Origin: LH-M37 sp032251315
Lineage (GTDB): Bacteria > Pseudomonadota > Gammaproteobacteria > SZUA-229
Length of the DNA: 6,873 nucleotides
Assembly (NCBI GenBank): GCA_032251315.1
Contig: JAVVEE010000096.1
Location: forward strand, 1-6,873
Direction of reading: 5' to 3'
Both the position numbers and the translations under genes were made by a program. The notes beneath the pieces were generated by a model, which saw only the letters and a list, made by a program, of their open reading frames with translations, had not been told where the DNA came from and did no database searches. Within the stretch, counting starts at the first letter, position 1; the number at the start of each line of letters is the position of its first letter. Below are positions 1-5,263 of the stretch, one piece after another.

Positions 1-2
1 AT

Positions 3-239
3 AATTACATAAATACGCTTATTAATCAGGAGGTTAAAGATTCTGTCAGGCGCTGGTATGTGAAGCGTGTTGAGCAGTATATTCGGCATTACTCCGACCA
101 GCGTTTGCGCACACATACGGCGCAGCATGTGGTGGATTTCTTCACCGAAATTGGCCGTGAGGGCAGGCTTTCTGACTGGCAATTTAAGCAAACTGTCGAT
201 GCTATACGGATTCTTTTTTGCTGTTTGAAATTACGGTGA
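3..239 (+). pseudogene. Truncated integron-integrase-type tyrosine recombinase (N-terminal extension only)
   Basis: The frame is open from the left edge and reads NYINTLINQEVKDSVRRWYV, then ...KRVEQYIRHYSDQRLRTH and ...GRLSDWQFKQTVDAIRILF. As I remember the family, this is the N-terminal extension of proteins annotated as integron integrases, with the pattern RWYVxRxExYI, then DWQFxQxVDAI, then LF. In intact members this region lies before the core-binding SAM-like domain and the catalytic R-H-R-Y domain. Here the similarity stops at about codon ILFCCLK (near 229), exactly where the 30-bp repeat begins, and translation ends at a TGA at 237-239 inside that repeat. The catalytic domain is absent, so the product cannot recombine DNA. 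The true start lies just left of the window. A generic XerC/D-like recombinase is the alternative. Confidence 0.6.
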
Positions 240-259
240 CAGTTCACTAAATGCACTTA
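230..259 (+). repeat. Left inverted repeat of the RAYT unit
   Basis: The repeat begins ATTACGGTGACAGTTCACTA and its reverse complement recurs at 947-976, with differences only at repeat positions 16, 24 and 29. It contains a small hairpin, GTGA-CAGT-TCAC (236-247). The right copy keeps this with one G-T pair, which resembles the short hairpins that Y1 transposases recognise at element ends. It also supplies the stop codons of both the transposase (257-259) and the broken integrase frame (237-239). Confidence 0.8.
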
Positions 260-928
260 ATCCCCACTCTTCGCTTTTCTTTTGGGTCCCCGTTTCTTCG
301 CCTTAAGCTCGCAACCAGTCAATGTGGTTAACTTATCAATCCAATCATCCGATCCCAAAGGCCGCCCCGTTGTCTCAGACTGACGAAGCCTTTTAAATAC
401 CTCGGTAACATCTTCCTGAGCAAGAAAGGTGGCAAAGTCGCCATAACGATCAAGGATAGGAGCAACCTTGACCAACTCATTGTCCTGCCCCGACAGGTGA
501 CTGGCAACACTTGACCAGCGCCACTCTTCAGCCCGCTCAACCAAGCCAGCGCGAACCGGGTTTATCAATACATATCGCACGGCATGTGCCAGGTGCTCCT
601 CATCCATCACAACTGAACCAAATCGCCCTTGCCATAAATGCCCTGTCACTCGCATACGGGCATTTATATAACCGGTATAACGCCGATGTGCATCGGCAAA
701 AGTACGGCGCAATCCATCTTCATCTGAAGGTACGATAATGATATGCACATGGTTGGGCATCAGGCAGTAACACCAAATCTCCGCCTCGGCCTTTCGGGCT
801 GCCTCTTCCAGCAATGCCCCATAAAGCTCGTAATCGCCATCCTCAAAGAATGTCTGAGCACGGCGATTACCACGCTGTGTCACATGGTGTGGATAACCGG
901 GAATAACAATACGAGGTAAACGAGCCAT
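257..928 (-). CDS. REP-associated tyrosine transposase (RAYT; Y1_Tnp / IS200-like HUH family)
   Basis: The 223-residue product is a single-strand DNA nickase/transposase of the HUH Y1 type, a family linked to spreading REP palindromes or small IS200-like elements. It opens with MARLPRIVIPGYPHHVTQRG, the usual RAYT start. The metal-binding HUH motif is PNHVHIII, with H60 and H62. A downstream helix carries HRRYTGYINAR, where Y84 (or Y87) is the candidate nucleophile, followed by GHLWQGRF (96-103) and the family block YVLINPVRAGLV. The C-terminus is strongly basic (KKRGPKRKAKS) and probably binds DNA. Length is normal and I see no frameshift, so the gene looks intact. The ATG has no clear Shine-Dalgarno, suggesting weak expression. 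It lies between two broken mobile-element genes. Confidence 0.92.
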   Translation of the reverse strand: MARLPRIVIPGYPHHVTQRGNRRAQTFFEDGDYELYGALLEEAARKAEAEIWCYCLMPNHVHIIIVPSDEDGLRRTFADAHRRYTGYINARMRVTGHLWQGRFGSVVMDEEHLAHAVRYVLINPVRAGLVERAEEWRWSSVASHLSGQDNELVKVAPILDRYGDFATFLAQEDVTEVFKRLRQSETTGRPLGSDDWIDKLTTLTGCELKAKKRGPKRKAKSGD

Positions 929-946
929 GCTGGCAATATGGCATAA

Positions 947-976
947 TTAGTGTATTTAGTAAACTGTCACCGTAAT
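947..976 (-). repeat. Right inverted repeat of the RAYT unit
   Basis: Read on the minus strand this copy begins ATTACGGTGACAGTTTACTA and matches the left copy at 27 of 30 bases. It lies 19-48 bases upstream of the transposase start, so it probably sits in or near the transposase promoter region. The pairing of this copy with the left one is seen directly; the role in transposition is inferred. Confidence 0.8.
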
Positions 977-1095
977 ATCGAATAAAAATGATCAAGGTAC
1001 GCAGCAGAGGTTTTCGCAATAAACAGCGATTTGCCAATGCCATTTACTTCCACCTTGGCGGACTAGATCTCTATCCCGAAAATGCTACCAGGTAA
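976..1095 (+). pseudogene. C-terminal remnant of an ISL3-like transposase
   Basis: An open frame of 39 codons ends at TAA 1093-1095 and contains IKVRSRGFRNKQRFANAIYF followed by HLGGLDLYP. The (A/S)RGFRNxxxFxxAIYFHxGGLDLYP pattern is, as I recall it, the C-terminal end of DDE transposases of the ISL3 (IS204/IS1001/IS1165) family. The catalytic DDE region is missing: the frame starts flush with the right repeat of the RAYT unit. A matching insertion-sequence end follows immediately downstream. The fragment is non-functional. The family assignment comes from a short C-terminal stretch and is less certain than the fact of truncation. Confidence 0.55.
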
Positions 1096-1124
1096 GGCGC
1101 ATCCACACGATCGGGTGAAGAGCC
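1096..1124 (-). repeat. Probable right terminal repeat of the ISL3-like element
   Basis: Directly after the transposase remnant's stop codon the sequence ends in GGGTGAAGAGCC. Read on the minus strand it starts GGCTCTTCACCC, fitting the GGCTCTT-type termini known for ISL3 elements. The partner left end is not in the window, so the exact border (1124) is inferred. The next bases (TGTTTTTAA) are AT-rich, the kind of target this family prefers. Confidence 0.45.
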
Positions 1125-1136
1125 TGTTTTTAAATA

Positions 1137-1856
1137 TTAAAAACTACTGCCCCAGTTTTCACGCTTCCTGGTCCAGTTAATGCGAGTAATTAGAAGCCCT
1201 AAAATTAAACTACCTAACGATACTCCGCCACCAATCATAAACCATTGCTGGATAACGTTATCGCGAAGTTGCTGATTATCCTTATCCAGTTTCTCTGCAT
1301 TCGCTTCCGCTTTACCAAGCTCTTCCCTCAGCTGTATGTTCTCCTGATGTAAGGACAGGGGCTTAGCCAGGGTCGTTTTTATATCATCCAGCGAATCATT
1401 TAATTTGGTTCGCTCAGCCTGCAAAACATTTATTTCGCTTTTTAGCTGCTTAGCTTCAGCTGTTAATTCGGCAACGGTATTTTTTAATACTTTGTTTTCC
1501 TCTCTAACCTGGCTCAGTGTATTATTTGCAGAAACCAAACGTTCTTTAGCACTGGGGGTGTCCATGACATGTTCAGTTGCAACCCAGCCTGTTGTGTCAT
1601 CCAAAAGCTTAATCTCGATAAACTTCTCATCGTCTGAACTACCTAGCACCGTAAATGCCGTACCACTAGCAAGAAAATTTATAATACGATGTCCGTTAGA
1701 AGCGCCTGAGCGCATAGCAACTTTAACTTCATCACTAATGTATGCGGTTTTCGCCTGTGCCGGCACACTTATTGTTGCAAGGATTACGATAAGCACTGAT
1801 AACATTAAAGCATATATAAACCGTTCTTTTTTACTAAACATTTTGTTTTTGCTCAC
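1137..1856 (-). CDS. SH3-domain and membrane-anchor protein, YgiM type (TIGR04211-like)
   Basis: This 239-residue protein is built like YgiM. Residues 1-35 form a signal peptide or N-terminal anchor with a long hydrophobic stretch (13-31) ending in PAQA. A bacterial SH3 domain follows (about 37-98), with VAMRSGAS near its start and GWVATEHV at its end. Then comes a long charged coiled coil (about 103-203) rich in heptad-like L/E/K, one membrane helix (about 205-224, WFMIGGGVSLGSLILGLLIT) and a basic tail. This implies a periplasmic, inner-membrane-anchored protein. The molecular role of the family is not settled; an envelope function is inferred. I chose the GTG at 1856 because AGGA (1864-1867) lies 7 bases upstream; the in-frame ATG at 1841 has no such site. 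The gene is clearly AT-richer than the genes from 2456 to 5120. An ISL3-like end stops 12 bases past its stop codon. Confidence 0.85.
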   Translation of the reverse strand: MSKNKMFSKKERFIYALMLSVLIVILATISVPAQAKTAYISDEVKVAMRSGASNGHRIINFLASGTAFTVLGSSDDEKFIEIKLLDDTTGWVATEHVMDTPSAKERLVSANNTLSQVREENKVLKNTVAELTAEAKQLKSEINVLQAERTKLNDSLDDIKTTLAKPLSLHQENIQLREELGKAEANAEKLDKDNQQLRDNVIQQWFMIGGGVSLGSLILGLLITRINWTRKRENWGSSF

Positions 1857-1916
1857 TTCAATTTCCTAAATAAAAAAATAACTACCTAACTTTTCAGCAA
1901 GGCTTTAAAAATACGT

Positions 1917-1945
1917 ATTATGACGAAATTAATAGACTTCGTCAC
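1917..1945 (-). promoter_or_regulatory. Candidate promoter of the SH3 gene with an inverted repeat in the spacer
   Basis: On the minus strand GTGACG (1940-1945) and CATAAT (1917-1922) are separated by 17 bases, matching the -35 and -10 consensus at 4/6 and 5/6. A perfect 7-bp inverted repeat, TGACGAA (1921-1927) and TTCGTCA (1938-1944), fills the space between the boxes, as an operator would. The predicted transcript would have a leader of about 50 bases. The thioredoxin gene ends 30 bases upstream, so the SH3 gene can be transcribed independently. The repeat could alternatively be a hairpin at the end of the thioredoxin transcript, but no U-run follows it. Confidence 0.4.
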
Positions 1946-1974
1946 TTTTGGTAACTACCAACTATGCTTTCAAT

Positions 1975-2343
1975 TCACGAATTAATATTCTCATCCACAA
2001 ACTGCTGGAGAAATGAGATCGGTTTGGCACCGCTGAAGCGGGCTTTTTCTTCGCCGTCTATAAACAGGATGACAGTTGGAAATCCTCTGACCTGATAACG
2101 GCCTGCCAGTTTCATGTTTTCGCCGTCACCTTCATCCACTTCTACGGTAGCCAGTAGCAAGTCTTCTTCGTATTCGTCAATGAGCTGCTGCAAAATCGGT
2201 GTCAGCACCCGGCAGGGGGCGCACCACTCGGCCCACAGGTCGACCAGCACGGGGGTACGGTGTGAGGCCTGGATGACTTTTTCTTCAAAATTATCAATAT
2301 TGGCGGTGAAAACGGCTCGATGGGTTTCCGGTGACGGCTGCAT
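1975..2343 (-). CDS. Stand-alone thioredoxin-like protein (WCAPC active site)
   Basis: The 122-residue product is a single thioredoxin fold for cytoplasmic dithiol-disulfide exchange. The active site is WAEWCAPCR with C41 and C44, and the cis-proline is P89 in RGFPTVILF. The Asp of the usual VDLWAEWC strand is present (D35). The CAPC motif and the block RVLTPILQQLIDEYEEDLLLATVEVDE resemble the thioredoxin domain of YbbN/CnoX-type proteins, but no TPR extension follows, so this is a short relative. There is no signal peptide. I chose ATG 2343 because AGAGGA lies 7 bases upstream. The frame stays open to 2571, but that longer version would run through the divergent cupin gene and its promoter. 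The substrate is unknown. Confidence 0.88.
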   Translation of the reverse strand: MQPSPETHRAVFTANIDNFEEKVIQASHRTPVLVDLWAEWCAPCRVLTPILQQLIDEYEEDLLLATVEVDEGDGENMKLAGRYQVRGFPTVILFIDGEEKARFSGAKPISFLQQFVDENINS

Positions 2344-2376
2344 GTGTATCCTCTTGGTGAAAGCGCTATAAGGAGA

Positions 2377-2446
2377 CCGGTTAACTGCGTATAATTGTTG
2401 TTTCAACATTGACGCCTCAGGGCATGCTGTCGTTTTAGTTAACCGG
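2377..2446. promoter_or_regulatory. Pair of mirror-image GTTAAC-centred sites between thioredoxin and cupin genes
   Basis: CCGGTTAACT (2377-2386) and AGTTAACCGG (2437-2446) are exact reverse complements, 10 of 10, separated by 50 bases. Each arm has the palindromic core GTTAAC. The right arm touches the predicted -10 of the cupin promoter; the left arm lies in the thioredoxin leader. Two identical sites in a divergent control region suggest a dimeric regulator bound at both. No regulator is identified. Confidence 0.4.
2409..2438 (+). promoter_or_regulatory. Candidate promoter of the cupin operon
   Basis: TTGACG (2409-2414) matches the -35 consensus at 5 of 6. A 17-18 base spacer leads to GTTTTA or TTTTAG (2432-2438), a weak -10. 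A short hairpin TGTTG-TTT-CAACA (2396-2408) lies directly upstream. The weak -10 overlaps the right arm of the mirror-image pair, consistent with a regulated promoter. Confidence 0.35.
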
Positions 2447-2455
2447 ATAAGAAAT

Positions 2456-2731
2456 ATGAACGATATTACCATTGAGCACCGTGTCTCGCCTATCAAACTG
2501 GATGTACTGTATGTCGATGACTGGCCGGTGTGGACGAAGGAAGTTTCCACCTTTGACTGGGAATACGACAAGACCGAAACCTGTTATATCGTCGAGGGCA
2601 AGGCGATAATCACCCCTGAGGGGCAGCCGCCGATCACCATCGAGCGCGGCGACATGGTGACTTTCCCCAAGGGCACGAAATGTGTCTGGGAGGTAGTCGA
2701 AGCTATCGAAAAACATTATAAATTTGATTAG
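2456..2731 (+). CDS. Small cupin-domain protein (Cupin_3 / DUF861, EutQ-like)
   Basis: The 91 residues form one cupin barrel. The first conserved stretch is WEYDKTETCYIVEGKAIITP (35-54) and the second is IERGDMVTFPKGTKCVWEV (62-80), typical of the Cupin_3 family. These small cytosolic proteins mostly have no known substrate. The usual His ligands of metal cupins are largely replaced here (E41, K72 and C76 are in the binding-site region), so a classical metal site is doubtful. It starts at ATG 2456 with a weak GGATAAGAA site. The stop at 2729-2731 overlaps the Shine-Dalgarno of the next gene, so the two are probably translated together. Function is unassigned. Confidence 0.85.
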   Translation: MNDITIEHRVSPIKLDVLYVDDWPVWTKEVSTFDWEYDKTETCYIVEGKAIITPEGQPPITIERGDMVTFPKGTKCVWEVVEAIEKHYKFD

Positions 2732-2739
2732 GAGGCTGT

Positions 2740-2925
2740 ATGGAACTTTGGCAGAAAATATTGATGGCGGTGATGGGGATAGCGATCCTGTTCTTCCTGT
2801 TTCCCGGCATTAAGGCTTCCATGGAGCGCAGCAAAAATGCAGAGGAGAAGCACTGGGGCACCGCCCTGCTGCTGGCGGCGGCGCTGATCGCCTTTGTGGC
2901 TTTTCTGGTTTCCACGCTCCAGTAG
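2740..2925 (+). CDS. Small two-helix membrane protein of unknown function
   Basis: This 61-residue protein has two hydrophobic helices (about 4-23 and 39-59) joined by a charged loop, SMERSKNAEEKHWG. It has no cysteine or recognisable catalytic motif, and I do not recognise a named family. A strong site, TAGGAGG (2729-2735), precedes ATG 2740 by 4 bases and contains the cupin stop codon, so co-expression with the cupin is very likely. The short charged loop and the ends suggest a hairpin in the inner membrane. It could act as an accessory subunit or membrane tether, but nothing in the sequence decides this. Confidence 0.75.
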   Translation: MELWQKILMAVMGIAILFFLFPGIKASMERSKNAEEKHWGTALLLAAALIAFVAFLVSTLQ

Positions 2926-3011
2926 CGCGGCCAGGCCGGGCGTTATGAAAAACTACAGGATATTAAATTATATGACATCGATGACGACTGTTTCTGACCG
3001 GGGAGGCCGCT

Positions 3012-3704
3012 GTGCCCATTGATTATTACGAGGTTTCTATTCGTCTGGGCGCGGCCGTGGTGCTCGGTGCCGCCATCGGCTTTGAGCGTAGTTATCACGG
3101 TCGCCCTGCCGGTCTGCGCACCCATGCGCTGGTCACCATTTCCTCTACCCTGCTGATGCTGGTGACGGTTTTTCAGTGGGATCTGCTGGCCGGGGTCGAT
3201 ATCAGCACCATTCGCGTAGACCCGACGCGCATGGGTCAGGGTATTATGACCGGCATCGGTTTTCTCGGCGCGGGCGTGATTCTGAAGGAACAGCTGACGG
3301 TGCGCGGGCTGACTACCGCGACTTCGATCTGGATGTCGGCCGCCATCGGCATTGTCGTGGGCATGGGCTTTTACAGCGCGGCCATCGCGGCCACCCTGAT
3401 CACTCTGCTGGTACTGACAGTGCTGGGTTGGGTTGAAAAGCGCCTGCCCACCTACAGCTTCAGCCGCCTGATGGTGCGCTGCAAACGCAACGAGGCTATC
3501 GAAAAAAAGGCCTTATATGAGCTGATTGAAAGCCACCATTTCAAAACCAGCGCCACCAGTTACGAGCTGGCGGACGAGGGTCGCTACATTCAGTACAAGC
3601 TGACCGTGCATACCCGGGACAGCCATAATGTGGAAGTGCTGGCTGCACACCTGATCGAGAACGAGCAGGTCATCGAATTCAGTCTCACCCCGCTCGGGCG
3701 ATGA
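3012..3704 (+). CDS. MgtC/SapB family inner-membrane protein
   Basis: The 230 residues show the MgtC/SapB hallmarks: RLGAAVVLGAAIGFERSYHG with the conserved GFER (23-26), GLRTHALVTI (34-43), RMGQGIMTGIGFLGAGVIL (73-91) and TVRGLTTATSIWMSAAIG (96-113). About four to five membrane helices occupy residues 8-141. A soluble ACT-like domain follows (about 148-230), as in the longer MgtC form. Family members include virulence factors needed in low magnesium, but many free-living bacteria carry such proteins with unknown roles; transport is not proven. Translation begins at GTG 3012, with GGGAGG (3001-3006) five bases upstream. It is 86 bases after the small membrane gene, in the same direction, and may share its transcript or use a weak AT-rich promoter near 2943-2972. 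Confidence 0.9.
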   Translation: MPIDYYEVSIRLGAAVVLGAAIGFERSYHGRPAGLRTHALVTISSTLLMLVTVFQWDLLAGVDISTIRVDPTRMGQGIMTGIGFLGAGVILKEQLTVRGLTTATSIWMSAAIGIVVGMGFYSAAIAATLITLLVLTVLGWVEKRLPTYSFSRLMVRCKRNEAIEKKALYELIESHHFKTSATSYELADEGRYIQYKLTVHTRDSHNVEVLAAHLIENEQVIEFSLTPLGR

Positions 3705-3710
3705 GAGGCC

Positions 3711-3723
3711 GGGAAGGCTTCCC
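3711..3723. terminator. Short hairpin between convergent genes (weak terminator candidate)
   Basis: GGGAA-GGC-TTCCC forms a 5-bp stem in the 21-base gap between the MgtC-family stop (3704) and the convergent dehydrogenase stop (3726). Its position suits a bidirectional terminator, but the stem is short and neither strand has a clear U-run after it. Confidence 0.25.
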
Positions 3724-3725
3724 CG

Positions 3726-5120
3726 CTACAGCTTTTCCAGCTCCACCACCTCTTCCTTGATATCGAGCTGACCCAGCGCGTTATAGAGTGCCGCCTGCAG
3801 CGCCTCTTCGATCACCGGGTGGTAAAACGGCATTTTCAGCAGATCCTGCACCGACAGGCCCTGCTGAATCGACCAGGCCAGCAGGTGCGCCAAATTCTCC
3901 GCTTTCACGCAGGCCATCGCCGCCCCCAGCAGCTTACCGTCGGCCCGGTTGGCGTAGAGGCGCAGGACGCCGCGATTTTTGCCCATGATCAGGGCCCGGC
4001 CCACCGGCCCGAACTGGATTTCACCAATCGCAATGTCGGCCTCGTTCAATTCATTGAGCTGGGCGCCGACCACCGCAATGCCGGGGTCGCAAAAAGTCAC
4101 CGCCAGCAGGGTTTTACGCTTGAAGGCGGTGATGGTTTCGTGCACCGCGTTGTAGCCGGCGACCCGGCCTTCGTGACCGGCTTCGTGCAGCAGTGCGCGG
4201 TCGGCGTTGACGTCACCGGCAATGAAAATCGCTGAATCGCCCAGCTGCATGGTCTGCGGGTTGTATACCGGAATGCCGCGATCATCCATTTCCACGGACA
4301 GATTCTCCAGCCCCAGCTTATCCAGATTGGGCTTGCGCCCTAGACTGGCCAGCACCTTCTCGACCACCACGGTGTTTTCGCCGCAGCTGACCTTGACGCC
4401 GTTTTCCACCAGTTCCAGTTCAGCTGCGGTGCCCAGCCAGATTGGGAATTCCTTGCCCAGCGTCTCCACCACCAGATCGTTGACCACGGCGTCGCCCAGT
4501 TTGGCCACGTTTTCCTGCTGTTCAATGCCGGTCACCGCCACACCCAGACGGCTCAGCGCCTGGCCGATTTCCAGGCCGATCGAACCCAGCCCCACCACCG
4601 CCATCGAAGCGGGCAGATCTTCCAGCTCAAACAGCTCGTCGGTGGTGATGATGTGTTCGGCGCAGGCCTGCCAGGCAGCCGGAACCACCGGTGTCGTGCC
4701 GGTGGCGATGACGATTTGCTTCGCCTGAATCTGCTCGCCATCAACCTCCAGCACGTTCTCGGAAACGAACCGGGCATAGCCATCCAGCAGGTGCGTCTCA
4801 TCCAGGTCATTGGTCACGCTCAGGGTTCTGTCCACAAACACGTCGCGCAGATCCTGCACATGCTCCATGACCTCGGGCGCATTGATCTGTAGCGCCTCGC
4901 CGCCTTCGATGCCTTCACGCTCCAGCAGCTTGCGGCGATGGAAATCATCGGCCACCTGGATCAGCACCTTGGAAGGCATGCAGCCCACACGCGCGCAGGT
5001 CGTACCCAGCTCACCGCCATTAATTAACACATAGTTATCAGTCTGCTTGCGTACCTGTGACAGCGCAAACAGCCCGGCACTGCCGGCACCTATGATGGCA
5101 ACATCAACTTCTCTGGGCAT
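3726..5120 (-). CDS. Dihydrolipoyl-dehydrogenase-like flavoprotein disulfide reductase
   Basis: The 464-residue protein is a complete class I pyridine-nucleotide disulfide oxidoreductase. It has FAD motif GAGSAG (11-16), redox pair CARVGC (C42, C47) in GTTCARVGCMPSK, ATG at 139-141, a second Rossmann motif GLGSIG (177-182) followed by an acidic residue at E200 that favours NAD over NADP, AGDV (301-304) and the interface dyad H434-P...E439 in MPFYHPVIEE. CARVGCMPSK and MPFYHP are typical of the dihydrolipoamide-dehydrogenase subgroup distinct from the CLNVGCIPSK enzymes of pyruvate dehydrogenase complexes. No E1 or E2 gene is nearby, so the physiological partner is unknown; another disulfide, thiol or quinone substrate is possible. 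ATG 5120 has AGGAGT seven bases upstream. The Fur-like gene lies upstream on the same strand, but a strong terminator separates them. Confidence 0.88.
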   Translation of the reverse strand: MPREVDVAIIGAGSAGLFALSQVRKQTDNYVLINGGELGTTCARVGCMPSKVLIQVADDFHRRKLLEREGIEGGEALQINAPEVMEHVQDLRDVFVDRTLSVTNDLDETHLLDGYARFVSENVLEVDGEQIQAKQIVIATGTTPVVPAAWQACAEHIITTDELFELEDLPASMAVVGLGSIGLEIGQALSRLGVAVTGIEQQENVAKLGDAVVNDLVVETLGKEFPIWLGTAAELELVENGVKVSCGENTVVVEKVLASLGRKPNLDKLGLENLSVEMDDRGIPVYNPQTMQLGDSAIFIAGDVNADRALLHEAGHEGRVAGYNAVHETITAFKRKTLLAVTFCDPGIAVVGAQLNELNEADIAIGEIQFGPVGRALIMGKNRGVLRLYANRADGKLLGAAMACVKAENLAHLLAWSIQQGLSVQDLLKMPFYHPVIEEALQAALYNALGQLDIKEEVVELEKL

Positions 5121-5146
5121 AATTTACTCCTGATTATTTTTAAGAC

Positions 5147-5175
5147 CGGCAACGGCTTCGATGCGCCGTTGGCCG
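5147..5175 (-). other. Stem-loop in the leader of the dehydrogenase gene
   Basis: CGGCAACGGC (5147-5156) pairs with GCCGTTGGCCG (5165-5175) through ten base pairs with one bulged base and an 8-base loop. In the minus-strand transcript it would end about 26 bases before the start codon, just ahead of UCUUAAAAAUAAUC and the AGGAG site. It could stabilise the mRNA or affect translation. There is no long U-run, so it is a poor terminator. Confidence 0.4.
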
Positions 5176-5213
5176 CAGAATACAGGTCGCAAGCCTGACT
5201 CATCATTCACCAT

Positions 5214-5239
5214 AAAAAAAGCCTGTAAAGACAGGCTTT
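5214..5239 (-). terminator. Intrinsic terminator of the Fur-like gene
   Basis: On the minus strand a GCCTGT-CTTT-ACAGGC hairpin (5221-5236) is followed at once by seven T residues (5214-5220). The stem extends by three A-T pairs to nine base pairs (5218-5239). It begins about 25 bases after the regulator's stop codon. This is a textbook Rho-independent terminator, and it implies that the dehydrogenase downstream needs its own promoter or read-through. Confidence 0.9.
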
Positions 5240-5263
5240 CAAAATTTAATCGGCTTTCAGACG

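Larger units (their letters stand above)
230..976 (-). mobile_element. RAYT/IS200-like element bounded by 30-bp inverted repeats
   Basis: A single HUH transposase gene (257-928, minus) is enclosed by inverted repeats at 230-259 and 947-976 that match at 27 of 30 positions. The gene's stop codon lies inside the left repeat. Neither flanking coding fragment continues across the element: the left flank is an integrase-type N-terminus and the right flank an ISL3-like transposase C-terminus. Both similarities end at the repeat borders, which makes 230-976 a natural unit. No flanking target duplication is visible, as expected for Y1 transposases. Whether the unit still moves is inference. Confidence 0.6.

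Noticed and set aside
1405..1869. Plus-strand ORF of 154 codons opposite the SH3 gene
   Set aside because: It is antisense to a protein with a complete signal peptide, SH3, coiled-coil and anchor layout.
1910..1919. AATACGTATT palindrome
   Set aside because: A 10-base AT-rich palindrome is easily due to chance and sits outside the promoter boxes.
2344..2571. Upstream extension of the thioredoxin frame to a 198-residue protein
   Set aside because: The added part has no thioredoxin similarity, runs through the cupin gene and its promoter, and the ATG at 2343 has a good ribosome site.
2435..2716. Minus-strand open frame opposite the cupin gene
   Set aside because: It is antisense to a clear Cupin_3 gene and has no recognisable domain.
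3176..3436. Second-frame ORF inside the MgtC-family gene
   Set aside because: It is rich in Arg, Gly and His, typical of an off-frame read of a GC-rich membrane protein gene.
3819..4810. Several long open frames opposite or within the dehydrogenase gene
   Set aside because: High GC makes long shadow frames; they have low-complexity composition and the dehydrogenase explains the whole stretch.
5191..5206. CAGG/CCTG mini-hairpin upstream of the dehydrogenase
   Set aside because: Only four base pairs with a seven-base loop; not distinguishable from chance.
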